DNA of 64,000 nucleotides from Deltaproteobacteria bacterium (GCA_020848905.1 JADLHG010000045.1:248001-312000), one strand, 5' to 3'. Counted from the stretch's first letter, positions 44,751 through 54,074 are shown. The notes: a model not told the origin generated them from the letters alone. Program-made: numbers and translations.

Positions 44751-44984
44751 GACGGACCCGGCGAAGTGGTTAGTCACCGGGGATGCCACGATGCAACGCG
44801 AGGACCAGCGCCCGAGAAAGGCTAATCCCTGAGAAATCCAACGCTCGTAGGACAGGTCGCCGCGGGGGCTAGCGGAGGGTCGTCCGAAGGGCGGAGGGTT
44901 GGCGGGCGCGACCGAGGACAGAGGTGAGCACTCGCGTCGCGGCGCGGGCGGTGCGGACCGGCCGGGCTTCCGAGGGGGCGGGAC

Positions 44985-47900
44985 TCAGTTACCGCCGGCG
45001 CCGCCACCCGGCTTCTTCTCGCACTTGCCGGTTTCGGGGTTCGTGCCGTAGCCGTAGATCTCGGCGATCTTCTTCAGCTCGTCCAGCTCGGAGAGCCAGC
45101 CGTTCAGCTCCTCGAGGGTCATGACCGGCCCGAGGCCCACGGACCCGAGGTCGTAGTTCGAGCCGGCGGCGAAGATGCCCCCCTTGGCCCAGTCGGTCAT
45201 CACGTTCTCGATGAAGGCCTTGATCGCGTTCGCCACGCAGCAGGCCAGCTTTCCGTCGTCGGGAATGCCGGCCAGCGCGTCCGAGGCGGTGGCGAAGAGG
45301 CAGCGGTCGATGTCGGCGATGAGCTGCACCCCGGCCGAGCCGTAGATCGTGCCGTCCAGGCGCACCTCGCCGAGGGCCTGGCCGGTGGCCTCGTCCACGC
45401 GCCACCAGGCGATGAACTTCTCGTCGAGGAAGGGCTGCGGGCCGTTCGTGACCACGAGGTCGTGGCCGTGCGCTTTCAGCTCGTAGGCGGCGGTGCGCAC
45501 GCTGTACGGGAAGTCGGTGTCCTTGATGGGGGCGGCGCCCCAGAGGCCCCACTTGTCGGCTCCGAGCTGCCGCAGCATCGCGCCGGCGTTCACGACCGTC
45601 TTGCTCTTGTGGTAGGTGCCCGTGACCAGACGCTCGCCTTCGGTCACCAGGGCGCCGAGAGCGAGCTGGCCAGCCTGCCGCGCGGCGGCGTCCTCCTCCT
45701 TTTCGGTGTGCACGAGCAGCGGGCTCTCGAGCACGTCGAAGACGGTCGTCGGTGCGACGTCGAGCCCGCCGTTCACGGCGGTGAAGGTGCGGCGCTGCAC
45801 CACGGCGAGGAGCCAGGGCCACTCGCTGGTGACCCAGGTCTTCGCCGGAAGCTGGCCGGCCACCTCGCGCGCGACGAGCGCCTGCACGGCGTAGGGCTCC
45901 GACGGAGGCAACACCGGCGGGAGGCCCTCCTTCGGGCGCGGCAGCCCGAGGCGGTCGGCGAGCGCGGCCTCCGAGCGCGGACGCTCCGCGAGCAGCGTGG
46001 CGAGGAAGGTATCGAAGACCGCGGCACCGACGGGCAGTCCGTGCAGAAGCGGCAGATCCACGCGCAGAGGCATCATCCGCCTCGCCGCGGCGTCGCTGTA
46101 GACGGGGCCGCTCCGCTCCATCCCCTCGGTGCTCATGGCGTAGTTGTAGCGGTCGATGAGCATGCGGCTCACCGTTCGCCGGGGACTGCCGCGGTAGCGC
46201 ACCTCCAGCTCGAGCTCGACGCGCGCCAGGTTGGCCTTGCCTTCGTCGGGGACGGCCGAGGCCTCGGGGCAGTCCGCGCCGTCTCCTGCGCCGATGTGGA
46301 AGGGCTTGGTGACGACCTTCTTCGACCCGACGGAGAGGACGGCGCGCAGGCAACCGGTGGCGGCCGGGGCGGGCAGCCCCGCGGGTACCTCCTGGGTCGC
46401 CGCATCCACGAGCGCGATGGTGAGGGTCTTGCCCTCCTGGTCGATGGGGGCGAACGAGAGCTCGCCTACCGGGACCTCCGGGAGCAGCCCTTGGGCCTGC
46501 TGCAGATAGCGCACCTTGATCGTGGCGTGGAGCTCCACCGCATCGCGTGCCACGTCGGTCTTGCCGCCGCTGCAGTTATGACCCTCGGCGGGAGAGTTCG
46601 CGCTCAGCGTGGGATCCAGCTTCTTGCCGTCCACGTCGACGAAATAATAGTAGTCGAGGACGTCGAGCAGGCGCTTCTGCGCCCCCTTGAAGGTCTTCGC
46701 GGCGTCCAGGTTCGCGAGCGGCGCGAGGAGCGCGGCGTCCTCCTGGGTGGCCTTTCTGAGCCCCCCGAGGAGGGTCTTCTCGAGCTCGGCGGAGTGTTTG
46801 CGCAGCGTCTCCACGAAGCCCGGCACCTTCTGACCCGCCTTGGCCAGCGCCTCGTCGAGGCGCTTCTTCACGGCGGAGAGATCCGGCGCCTCGGGAAGCT
46901 TGGCGGCCTCGGCGACGAGGGGCGCGCGCTCCTCCGGTTGCACGAAGCAGTTCTTGATCTCGGAGGCGATGCCCTTCGACTTGAGGCAGGCCTGGAGCAG
47001 CAGGGCCTTGTCCGCGCCGCTGCAGCGCCGGGTGGCGAGGCAGGTCGCGGGACCGCGCTGGAAGCCCTCGTAGGGTTCGAGGGAGATCGAGCGGGCGAGC
47101 TTGAGACAGCCCTCGGTTGCATCTCCGCTGATCGCGGCAAAGACCTTCTCCGGGTCGAGCAGCGGGGCGAGGAGCTCCTTGCGCGTCTGCTCGTACTCCG
47201 CGTAGAGGATCTTGCCGCGCTCGAGCACGTCGTCGCGGGCCTTGGTCGGTTCGACGAGCTTGCCGGCGCCGGCCAGGCCACCGTCCGTCCCGGGCGTGAT
47301 GGTGTAGGTCGTCTCCTCGGTCGAACAGGTGGCGAAGGCCGCCACGCCGAGCAGCGCTCCCAGGCCGAGGAGCCACGGGGCGAGTCGTCCTCGACGTCGG
47401 CGGAGCAGGATCGCGCCGAGTCCGAAGAGGAGGAACGCGACCGTCGCGCCCCCGCGACCACGCGCCGACGCGCCCGTCTCGCAGCCGCAGCCGCTCGTGG
47501 TGGTGACCGTCTCGGTGGGGGGCGTGCCCTTGCCGGCCACGACTCCCGGCTTGAGGCCGAGCGCCGCCGCCGCGACCTTGGAGGCCAGACACGCCTCGGG
47601 AGCGAAGCGCCCCTCGATCCCTTTCACCGCGTCTACCAGCTGCGCCACCTGGTCCGGTCCGAAGAGGCGCGGCGCGCCGCCACCCTGGCCGATGCGCGCG
47701 ATGGCCTGCGCGGCCTCCGCCTGCGGATTGAACGCGAAGACGAGGGTGCGAATGTCCTCCTTGTCACCCGCCGCGGCGAGCGCGGCGAGCCCGGACTTGA
47801 GCTCTCCGCCCCCGGCGCAGGTGTCCTCGCCGTCGGTGATCACGATGACCTGCGTGTTCACGCAGTGGCGCAGCGGGTCGGCCAAGCGCTTGACCCGTAC

Positions 47901-48335
47901 GTATTCGAACACGAGTCGAAGCGAACGATAGAGCGGCGAGTCTCCGAGCGGGACTACCTCGGGGTTGTCCTGCGAATCGACCCCGTCGAGCCAGCGCAGG
48001 GCCTGCTCGGCGCCCGTCGTGCCGAGCGAGGCGAGCAGGTTCCCGCCGGTCTGGCACTGCCTCGAGTCCTCGGCGCGGACGTTGATCTTGCCCTCTCCGC
48101 TCTCGACGATCCCTTCTTTCTGGGCGAAGCGCACCAGCCCGAAGCGGTGTCGGTCCGAGGCGGCCTTGATGAGGTCCGAGGCGACCCGCTTGGCCACGGC
48201 GAGGCGCGTCTCGCTGCCGTGAGGCTTGGCCATGCTGGCCGAGCTGTCGAACAGGATGATCAGGTCGGCCGGGACGGCGTGTGCGGAGGTCGTCGCGGCG
48301 AGAAGCAGCAAGAGTGAGATCGTGGGCGTTCGCAT
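44985..48335 (-). CDS. giant vWA protein with internal MYXO-CTERM-like segment
   Basis: Envelope protein of 1116 residues. Signal peptide 1-20; von Willebrand A domain about 23-245 with an intact MIDAS (DSSAS at 30-34, ITDGEDT near 166). At 282-315 lies SGCGCETGASARGRGG, a hydrophobic helix and RRRR, exactly the layout of a MYXO-CTERM tail, but the protein continues through a second hydrophobic helix and AFATCSTEETT (Cys337), like a lipoprotein start, into some 770 further residues with no recognised domain and several Cys. It looks like two genes fused in frame. It is followed, at 15 bases upstream in transcription order, by the beta-propeller lipoprotein gene as first gene of the pair. Confidence 0.75.
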   Translation of the reverse strand: MRTPTISLLLLLAATTSAHAVPADLIILFDSSASMAKPHGSETRLAVAKRVASDLIKAASDRHRFGLVRFAQKEGIVESGEGKINVRAEDSRQCQTGGNLLASLGTTGAEQALRWLDGVDSQDNPEVVPLGDSPLYRSLRLVFEYVRVKRLADPLRHCVNTQVIVITDGEDTCAGGGELKSGLAALAAAGDKEDIRTLVFAFNPQAEAAQAIARIGQGGGAPRLFGPDQVAQLVDAVKGIEGRFAPEACLASKVAAAALGLKPGVVAGKGTPPTETVTTTSGCGCETGASARGRGGATVAFLLFGLGAILLRRRRGRLAPWLLGLGALLGVAAFATCSTEETTYTITPGTDGGLAGAGKLVEPTKARDDVLERGKILYAEYEQTRKELLAPLLDPEKVFAAISGDATEGCLKLARSISLEPYEGFQRGPATCLATRRCSGADKALLLQACLKSKGIASEIKNCFVQPEERAPLVAEAAKLPEAPDLSAVKKRLDEALAKAGQKVPGFVETLRKHSAELEKTLLGGLRKATQEDAALLAPLANLDAAKTFKGAQKRLLDVLDYYYFVDVDGKKLDPTLSANSPAEGHNCSGGKTDVARDAVELHATIKVRYLQQAQGLLPEVPVGELSFAPIDQEGKTLTIALVDAATQEVPAGLPAPAATGCLRAVLSVGSKKVVTKPFHIGAGDGADCPEASAVPDEGKANLARVELELEVRYRGSPRRTVSRMLIDRYNYAMSTEGMERSGPVYSDAAARRMMPLRVDLPLLHGLPVGAAVFDTFLATLLAERPRSEAALADRLGLPRPKEGLPPVLPPSEPYAVQALVAREVAGQLPAKTWVTSEWPWLLAVVQRRTFTAVNGGLDVAPTTVFDVLESPLLVHTEKEEDAAARQAGQLALGALVTEGERLVTGTYHKSKTVVNAGAMLRQLGADKWGLWGAAPIKDTDFPYSVRTAAYELKAHGHDLVVTNGPQPFLDEKFIAWWRVDEATGQALGEVRLDGTIYGSAGVQLIADIDRCLFATASDALAGIPDDGKLACCVANAIKAFIENVMTDWAKGGIFAAGSNYDLGSVGLGPVMTLEELNGWLSELDELKKIAEIYGYGTNPETGKCEKKPGGGAGGN

Positions 48336-48350
48336 GGGCGGGGCCTCTCC

Positions 48351-50009
48351 CTAGCGCTCGAAGCGGAGTTGGATGTTCTCGACGTACGACGGCGCCGCGG
48401 TGCGGTCGCTGCTCTCGAGCGTGACCTCTACCTCGATCCTCTCGCCCGTGGCCGAGAGCGCGGCGGTCAGGCCGGTGAGCGTGGCATCCTGCCAGGTCGC
48501 CTGCTTCGGGTCCCCGTCGGAGGCGCGGTAGCGCAGGGTGACCTTCGTGGTGGGCGCGAGCTCGCCCTTCAGGGTGGCGCTCTTCCACTTGGCCCCCTTG
48601 ACGCCCGTGCCGTAGGTGGCCGTGAAGATGCCCCGCAGCTTCTTGAAGATGCGGAAGGCCGAGCCGGCCATGTCGCTGTAGGTGTAGGGGCCGTCTCCCA
48701 CCTTCACCGTGGTGATCAGCGTTCCGTCGGGCTTGAGCTTGGTGGCCGAGTTGCCGCTCTCGTCCACGGTCCAGATGTTACCGTCGTGGTCGGCGGCCAC
48801 GCCCACCGGCCCGTTGCCCACCTTGAACTTCTGCACCGCCCCGTCCTTGGGGTCCACCCGCAGGGCCATGTCCAGGCTCGAGTCGGCGGCCCAGATGTAG
48901 CCCGCGTCGTCCACCGCCACGCCGCGCGTCGAAGACCCGACCTTGTAGCTCGGGCCGTGCGCGCCGGTGTTCGCGTCCACGCGGAAGATCTCGGTCCCGA
49001 ACGTGCCGAACCAGATACCTCCCTTGCCGTCGGCGGCGATGCCGTAGGGGGAGGCGTAGTCGAGCTTCTTCGAGTCGAGCTGGATGTCTGCCTTGAGCGT
49101 CACGGGGTCCACCCGGATGACGTGGAACTCGCCATCGCGTGAGGCCACCCAGAGGTAGCCGTTCTCGTCCATCGCGATCCCGTAGGGCTTCGAGCCCTCG
49201 GGGAGCTTGACGCGGGTCTTGACGAGACCCGTCGCGCCGTCGAGGAGGACGACCTCCTGCGTGCCGTAGGAGCCGATCCAGACGTCTCCGCGCGCGTCCA
49301 CCGCCACGCCACGCAGCGTGTTGCCCACCCTCGGGATGTCGAGCAGGATGCACTCGCGGGTGGGGGTCGGGGGCTTGGTCTTGGGGATGCACGCACCGGA
49401 GATCTTGATCACGTTGTCCCAGTCGCCCTCGGGCGTGCCGACGAGGTTGTCGCGCATCGCCACCCACGCGTCCCCGTTGCCGTCCACGGCCGTACGGGAG
49501 GGGTTGTTTCCGGTGCGGATGCGGGCCACCTCCACGGCGTCGGCGATGCGGATCTTGGAGACCGTGTCTTCGGCGGAGTTCGAGACGTAGATGTACGGGT
49601 TTCGTTTCGGCAGCGAGGGGAGCGCGATGCCGCGGTCGTTCCCCACGATCAGGTTGCGGACGATCCCTTCCACCCAGGCGCCGCCCGTGACCTGGGCCTC
49701 GATGCAGCTACCCGGCGCCGGGCAGGCGTTGCAGCGCAGCGCGTAGCCCTCGTCGATCTTGCCGTTGCAGTCGTTGTCCAGCCCGTCGCAGATCTCGGGG
49801 CCCGAGGCGGTGCAGTTCGGCACGGCGGCGGCGTCCGCGCGGGGGCCGGTGGCGCCGTCGGGCAGGGGTCCCGTGCCCGGGCCGGCGCCCACGTCCAGGG
49901 TCGTGGTCTTGGTGGTGGTGGTCTTGCCGCAGCCCGCGAGCGCGAGGGCCGCGCAGAGCACGATGGGGGCTCGGTGGACGCGCAACGACAGCGGGGTCGC
50001 CCGTTTCAT
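48351..50009 (-). CDS. lipoprotein with MopE-like motif and streptogramin-lyase-like beta-propeller
   Basis: Surface protein of 552 residues. Signal with lipobox LALAGC, a Thr- then Gly-rich linker, and ICDGLDNDCNGKIDEG near residue 72, an acidic repeat of the kind seen in MopE-type myxobacterial proteins. Residues about 110-440 contain NHL/Vgb-type blades: PYIYVSNSAEDTVSKI, GVAVDARGDVWIGSYG, GIAMDENGYLWVASRDG, GIAADGKGGIWFGTFG, so a beta-propeller is likely. Catalytic activity is doubtful; many such proteins are binding modules. An inverted repeat overlapping its ribosome site lies just upstream. It precedes the vWA gene by 15 bases and is probably co-transcribed. Confidence 0.8.
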   Translation of the reverse strand: MKRATPLSLRVHRAPIVLCAALALAGCGKTTTTKTTTLDVGAGPGTGPLPDGATGPRADAAAVPNCTASGPEICDGLDNDCNGKIDEGYALRCNACPAPGSCIEAQVTGGAWVEGIVRNLIVGNDRGIALPSLPKRNPYIYVSNSAEDTVSKIRIADAVEVARIRTGNNPSRTAVDGNGDAWVAMRDNLVGTPEGDWDNVIKISGACIPKTKPPTPTRECILLDIPRVGNTLRGVAVDARGDVWIGSYGTQEVVLLDGATGLVKTRVKLPEGSKPYGIAMDENGYLWVASRDGEFHVIRVDPVTLKADIQLDSKKLDYASPYGIAADGKGGIWFGTFGTEIFRVDANTGAHGPSYKVGSSTRGVAVDDAGYIWAADSSLDMALRVDPKDGAVQKFKVGNGPVGVAADHDGNIWTVDESGNSATKLKPDGTLITTVKVGDGPYTYSDMAGSAFRIFKKLRGIFTATYGTGVKGAKWKSATLKGELAPTTKVTLRYRASDGDPKQATWQDATLTGLTAALSATGERIEVEVTLESSDRTAAPSYVENIQLRFER

Positions 50010-50017
50010 GAAACTCT

Positions 50018-50057
50018 CCTCGGTGGCGATGACGGGCGGGAGTATCCCACACCGAGG
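50018..50057 (-). promoter_or_regulatory. inverted repeat enclosing the ribosome site of the propeller gene
   Basis: CCTCGGTG (50018-50025) and CACCGAGG (50050-50057), perfect 8-base arms with a 24-base spacer. On the minus-strand mRNA one arm overlaps the start of the GAGGAGAG ribosome site of the gene starting at 50009, so folding could limit translation. Confidence 0.4.
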
Positions 50058-50067
50058 GGGGCCGGGT

Positions 50068-50559
50068 CTACGCGGTGGCGTCGGCCTGCAGCTCGGCGAG
50101 CTTCTCCTTGACCTTCTCGGCGTGACCCGCGGCCTTCACGGTGGCGTAGTGGTGGGCCACCGTCCCGTCGGGGGCGATGATCACCGTCGAACGGATGACC
50201 CCGCGGGAGACCTTGCCGTAGAGCTTCTTCTCGCCCCACGCGCCGTACTTCTCCATGACGGCGTGGTCGGGGTCCGAGAGGAGGCGAATCGCAAGCTTGT
50301 ACTTCTCGCGGAACTTCCGGTGCCTTTCGGGGGCGTCGGGGCTGCAGCCGAGGACCACGGCGCCGATCTTCTCGAAGCCCTTGAGCTCGGAGGTGAACTC
50401 GCAGGCCTCGGTGGTGCAGCCGGGGGTGTCGTCCTTCGGGTAGAAGTAGAGCACGACCCACTTGCCGGTGAGCTCGGCGAGCGAGATCGAGGTGTCGTCC
50501 TGGTCGGCGAGCTTGAAGGCCGGGGCCTTCTTCCCCACCGCGAGCTTGCTTTCGGGCAT
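50068..50559 (-). CDS. bcp: peroxiredoxin, Bcp/PrxQ type
   Basis: Thiol-dependent peroxidase of 163 residues that reduces hydrogen peroxide and alkyl hydroperoxides in the cytoplasm. The active site is DDTPGCTTEACEF with peroxidatic C48 and resolving C53 five residues on, the spacing of PrxQ/Bcp enzymes. KKAPAFKLADQDD and YFYPKDDTPG are typical. GAGGAGGAAACGACC precedes the ATG. It is located alone between the propeller gene and the Uma2-like gene, same strand. Confidence 0.95.
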   Translation of the reverse strand: MPESKLAVGKKAPAFKLADQDDTSISLAELTGKWVVLYFYPKDDTPGCTTEACEFTSELKGFEKIGAVVLGCSPDAPERHRKFREKYKLAIRLLSDPDHAVMEKYGAWGEKKLYGKVSRGVIRSTVIIAPDGTVAHHYATVKAAGHAEKVKEKLAELQADATA

Positions 50560-50645
50560 GGTCGTTTCCTCCTCGTGGACGGGGCGGGAGATAGCACGGG
50601 TGTGGGCGGGTGCCCACCTGGGAGCGATGGGGCGGGACGACCGAG

Positions 50646-51215
50646 CTAGCGGCCCCAGAGGCCGGCGAGCTCGAGCTCGATCGCGTCGAAGGGCTCCGCG
50701 CGAACGGTGACGTCCCCCTGGTTCGTGGCCACGAGCAGCCAGCCGGCCGCCTCGCGCCGGTAGACCTCGAGCGTCTCGGGCTTCGGGTTCACGAACCAGA
50801 GATGGCCCACCCCCTCGCGGGCGTAGATCCGCATCTTGCCCGTGCGGTCGATCCCCTCGGTGCTCGGGGAGATCACCTCGCAGACCCAGTCGGGAGCGAG
50901 GGTGAAGGCGGCGACGTCAGGGACCTCGGGCAGGCGCTCGCGTCGCCAGCCGGCCAGGTCGGGAACGAGCACGTCGGCTAGAAAGTGCAGCTCGGGCTCG
51001 TCGAGGAGGATCCACCCCCCTGGTCCGCCGCGCCCCCGGTGGAACGGCGTGCCGAGGTCGGAGCCCAAAACGGAGCTCGCCTGCGCGTGCCGCGCGGCGG
51101 GGCGGGGGGAGACCACGAGCTCGCCGTCGATGATCTCCCCCACGACGTGCTCGGGCAGCGCTTCGAGGTCGGCGTAGGTCGCGGGCTTCTTCGGGGGCAA
51201 GGGGGCGGAGCGCAT
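50646..51215 (-). CDS. Uma2-family (DUF820) putative nuclease
   Basis: Protein of 189 residues of the restriction-enzyme-like PD-(D/E)xK fold. Hallmarks are EIIDGELVVSPRPAARHAQ, VLVPDLAGWRRERLPEVP with the Asp, and DWVCEVISPSTEGIDR with the Glu of the E-x-(K/S) element, followed by YAREGVGHLWFVNPKPETLEVYR. Members are widespread in cyanobacteria and myxobacteria; nuclease action is predicted from fold but rarely shown. Alone in this strand position; no partner toxin or antitoxin is visible. Confidence 0.85.
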   Translation of the reverse strand: MRSAPLPPKKPATYADLEALPEHVVGEIIDGELVVSPRPAARHAQASSVLGSDLGTPFHRGRGGPGGWILLDEPELHFLADVLVPDLAGWRRERLPEVPDVAAFTLAPDWVCEVISPSTEGIDRTGKMRIYAREGVGHLWFVNPKPETLEVYRREAAGWLLVATNQGDVTVRAEPFDAIELELAGLWGR

Positions 51216-51303
51216 GATTCAAGCATGCGCCCCCGCGCGTGGTGGACGCAAGCCGCGCGCCGCACGGCATGCCCCGGGACGGGCGGCGCGCCGACGACCG
51301 GCG

Positions 51304-51768
51304 TCAGCGCGGCGGTTTGACTTCCACCACTTCGCGGCCGTTCGTGACCACCACGTGCACCGTGCACGCGCGGTGTGCGGCTTCCGCCGCCGTGAGAGAG
51401 ATGAGCTCCCCCTCCCGCTCGGCGAGGCAGTAGCGCAGCTCGCGGTTCACGCCGTAGGAGTCGACGCTGCGCTTCACGCTTTGGGGCTGTCCCCAGGCGT
51501 AGGCGATGGCCAGCTCGGGAAGGCCAGGCGTCACGCGCTGGGCGACCACGTCGCGTCGTACGGTGTCCGCGAAGGTGAGATAGAGGCGATAGGGGCTCGT
51601 GCGCTTGCGCAGCTCGGGCGAGCCCTGGGCGAAGCGTTCGGCGGCGCGGCGGTCGACGATCGTATGGTAGACGCGCCGCTCGACGTCGGAGAAGGGCGCG
51701 CCGGGGCCGGCCGCGCAGCCCGGGGCGAGCAGGGTGAGGAGGAGTCCGAGGGGTACGTTGCGCATCAT
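51304..51768 (-). CDS. small lipoprotein of unknown function
   Basis: Protein of 154 residues with lipoprotein signal (LLLTLLAPGCAAG). The mature part is mixed alpha/beta, includes SPYRLYLTFADTVRRDVVAQRV and ends in VHVVVTNGREVVEVKPPR. No known family was recognised. The ATG at 51768 (two ATG codons in tandem) faces the divergent AgmX/PglI-type gene with only 46 bases between. Confidence 0.6.
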   Translation of the reverse strand: MMRNVPLGLLLTLLAPGCAAGPGAPFSDVERRVYHTIVDRRAAERFAQGSPELRKRTSPYRLYLTFADTVRRDVVAQRVTPGLPELAIAYAWGQPQSVKRSVDSYGVNRELRYCLAEREGELISLTAAEAAHRACTVHVVVTNGREVVEVKPPR

Positions 51769-51814
51769 GGCCACAGCTTTACAGGGCCCGGCCGCTCTGT
51801 CAGCATTTTCGACT

Positions 51815-52369
51815 ATGCAGATCATCCCCTGGAAGCAAGCGATCGGATTGTGCGCGGGTCTGAGTCTTCTTGCAGGCTGCCAGCAGAAGCCCGCCGGCGG
51901 CGACCCCGCCGCGACAGCCGAGCCGTCGAAGCCGAGCGCACCTGCCTCGGTGGCCGCGGCCGCGGGGAAGGCGGCGACACCGACGAAGCCGCGCGGCGAG
52001 CCGACCACGTCGCTCGACGTGCCCGACAAGAACTCGATGGACGCGCCCGCGCAGAACTCGGCGAACCCCGCGCCGGCCGCTCCCGACGACGAGGGGCAGA
52101 TCTACCGGCAGGTGCGGCGACAGCTCCCGATGGTGAACGCCTGCTTCGCGCGGCAGCGGCGCGTGGAGCCGGACCTGGCCGGCAAGCTCACGGTGCAGGT
52201 CACCGTCGGGCCTCCGCCGAGCGGCTCGGTCACGACGGCCTCGATCGTGGAGCGCTCCTTCCAGAGCCCGAGCATGGAGAGCTGCGTCGTGGCCACCGTC
52301 AAGGGCTTCGCCTTCCGCCGAGGCGGTGGCGAGCCGCTGACGCTCACCCTTCCCTTCATCTTCCGTTAG
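51815..52369 (+). CDS. lipoprotein with AgmX/PglI-type C-terminal domain
   Basis: Protein of 184 residues. The ATG at 51815 gives a lipoprotein signal with LLAGC. A Pro/Ala-rich linker of about 75 residues is followed by a TonB-like domain (about 95-184): QVRRQLPMVNACFARQRRVEPDLAGKLTVQVTVGPPPSG, SMESCVVATVKGFAFRR and LTLPFIFR, with the two conserved Cys of AgmX/PglI domains. It is the second such protein in the window, after the one at 20858. Possibly part of an envelope or motility complex; partners unknown. Confidence 0.7.
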   Translation: MQIIPWKQAIGLCAGLSLLAGCQQKPAGGDPAATAEPSKPSAPASVAAAAGKAATPTKPRGEPTTSLDVPDKNSMDAPAQNSANPAPAAPDDEGQIYRQVRRQLPMVNACFARQRRVEPDLAGKLTVQVTVGPPPSGSVTTASIVERSFQSPSMESCVVATVKGFAFRRGGGEPLTLTLPFIFR

Positions 52370-52377
52370 AGCAGAGA

Positions 52378-53067
52378 TCAGCTCGGCGCGAGCACCGGCA
52401 GACCGCACGCCTGCAGGAGCTCGCGAAGCTCGCTCGATACGTCGGGGGCGGGGACAGCCACGGGGGTGGGACGTCGTGGCCTGAGGCTCTGCATCGCCTT
52501 GCCGAGCTGTTCGCGGGCCATGTGCATGCGCCAGGCGATCGTGCCGGGCGAGCAACCCTGTACGATGGCCGCCTCGCCGTGCGCGAGGCCCTGCAGCGCG
52601 ACGAGCACCACGGTGGTGCGCATCGCCGTGGGAAGACGGTCGAGCGCGCCGAGCAGGCGGCTATAGGTCTGCCGTAGCTCCGCCGCGCGGGCCGGGTCGC
52701 CTCCCGCGTCCACCGCGACGGCACGCGCCACGCGGGGGTCGTCCATCGGCTCCTCGCCGCGCCGCCGACGGTTCCGCCGCGCGTTCAGCGAGCGGTTCAC
52801 GGCCATGCGGTAGACCCAGGTGAAGAACTCGCTTCGCCCCGCGAACTGCGGCAGCGCGCGGTAGGCCCCCCAGAAAACCTCCTGCGTGACGTCGTCGGCC
52901 TCGGCCTCGGTGCCCGTCAGGTGCAGCGCGAGGGCGAAGATGCGCGCGCGGTAGCGCCGCACCAGCTCGCTGAAGGCGGCGTGGTCGCCGGCCTGCGCCC
53001 GGGCCACGAGGATCGCGGCCTGCTCGTGCGGGTTCGGAGAAGGAGGGGGAACCGACATGTTGGACAT
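52378..53067 (-). CDS. ECF-type RNA polymerase sigma factor
   Basis: Sigma-70-family extracytoplasmic-function factor of 229 residues. Region 2 is ALHLTGTEAEADDVTQEVFWGAYRALPQF with FFTWVYRMAVNRSLNARRNRRRR; region 4 has LDRLPTAMRTTVVLVALQGLAHGEAAIVQGCSPGTIAWRMHMAREQLGKAM, a helix-turn-helix. These are given as fragments; together they define the class. ATG 53067 is favoured because AAGGTGA lies eight bases before it. An anti-sigma gene was not recognised next to it. It may control envelope genes here, but no matching promoter was found by eye. Confidence 0.9.
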   Translation of the reverse strand: MSNMSVPPPSPNPHEQAAILVARAQAGDHAAFSELVRRYRARIFALALHLTGTEAEADDVTQEVFWGAYRALPQFAGRSEFFTWVYRMAVNRSLNARRNRRRRGEEPMDDPRVARAVAVDAGGDPARAAELRQTYSRLLGALDRLPTAMRTTVVLVALQGLAHGEAAIVQGCSPGTIAWRMHMAREQLGKAMQSLRPRRPTPVAVPAPDVSSELRELLQACGLPVLAPS

Positions 53068-53144
53068 TAGACGTATCACCTTAGCAAGTCCTTGGAGGAA
53101 ACGCAGGGGCCGCGGTTTGGATCTGTGGCCTGGAGGCCGGCTGG

Positions 53145-54074
53145 CTACGGCTGCTGTACCGGGGCGGAGGTAGGCGTCTCGGGGGTCGTGGGGGCGGAGG
53201 CGGGAGGTGCGGGTTCAGACGGCTTCGTGGGCGCGGAGGCCGGCGTCTCCGGCTCTTCGGGGGCCGGTGGGGGCTTCGTCGGGGCCGGGGCGGTCTCCGG
53301 CAGGTGGTCGGGGACCGGGAGGGGCTCGGCGCTCTCGCTCAGGACCGGCCGGCGAGAGGCCTGCTTCGGCTCCTCGCGCACGGCTACGTTGGGGCGCCGT
53401 CCGTACAGGCGTTCCCTCTCGCGCAGCAGGACCAGGAGGCCCGAGCGGTCCAGGTCCCGGTCCGGACCTCGCTCGGTCCGGCGGGCCATGACCCGGGTCG
53501 GGTCCGCCCCGGGCTCGGCCGCGAAGCGGTCGCGGGCCGACAGCACGGCGCCCACGTAGCGCTCGCTGTAGGCGGCGAGCGGATCGCCGCGCGCGATCCA
53601 GCGCCGCACCCGGTACTCGCCCGTGTTGTAGGCCGCCAGCGCCAGGCGCTCGCTTCCGCCGAAGCGTTTGAGCAGGAGCGACACGTAGAGCGTGCCCGCC
53701 TCCACGTTGAAGGCCGGATCATCGATGTCGTAGCTCGGCATGCCGAGTCGCCGTGCAAGCGAGGCGGCGGTGGCCGGCATGAGCTGCATCAAGCCGCGGG
53801 CGCCGGCCGAGGAGCGCGTGATCGGCTGGAAGCGCGACTCGACGTGGATCACCCCCAGGATGAGCGGGACCGGCACGCCGTGCCGTGTGCAGGAAGCCTG
53901 CACGAGGGCCAGGACCGGGTCGAACCGGGCGGCCGGGGGCAAAGACGGAGGGCGACCCGCGCGGCGCGCGCTGCGCGGTGGCTCCGGGCTGGGGATCCCG
54001 CTCGTGGCGCAGCCCGCGAAGGCGGGGAGCGCCGCCCACAACGACAGGCGAGTCAGCGTGCGAAGCAATGGCAT
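53145..54074 (-). CDS. SLT-type lytic transglycosylase lipoprotein
   Basis: Peptidoglycan-cleaving lipoprotein of 309 residues. Signal with lipobox FAGC at the ATG 54074. The goose-lysozyme-like SLT domain (about 50-170) has VIHVESRFQP with the catalytic Glu, SSAGARGLMQLMPATA and LALAAYNTGE, as in MltC/Slt70-type enzymes. A long Pro/Ala/Glu tail (about 230-309) suits spanning the peptidoglycan. It is divergent from a small membrane protein gene. Confidence 0.9.
   Translation of the reverse strand: MPLLRTLTRLSLWAALPAFAGCATSGIPSPEPPRSARRAGRPPSLPPAARFDPVLALVQASCTRHGVPVPLILGVIHVESRFQPITRSSAGARGLMQLMPATAASLARRLGMPSYDIDDPAFNVEAGTLYVSLLLKRFGGSERLALAAYNTGEYRVRRWIARGDPLAAYSERYVGAVLSARDRFAAEPGADPTRVMARRTERGPDRDLDRSGLLVLLRERERLYGRRPNVAVREEPKQASRRPVLSESAEPLPVPDHLPETAPAPTKPPPAPEEPETPASAPTKPSEPAPPASAPTTPETPTSAPVQQP

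Noticed and set aside
44792-44807. Minus-strand TGGTCCT-N4-TTGCA before the PL7-like gene
   Set aside because: The -24 block lacks CACG; kept as possible only.
51247-51262. Minus-strand CGGCGCG-N4-TTGCG before the Uma2-like gene
   Set aside because: GGCGCG is frequent in GC-rich DNA, so the match carries little weight.
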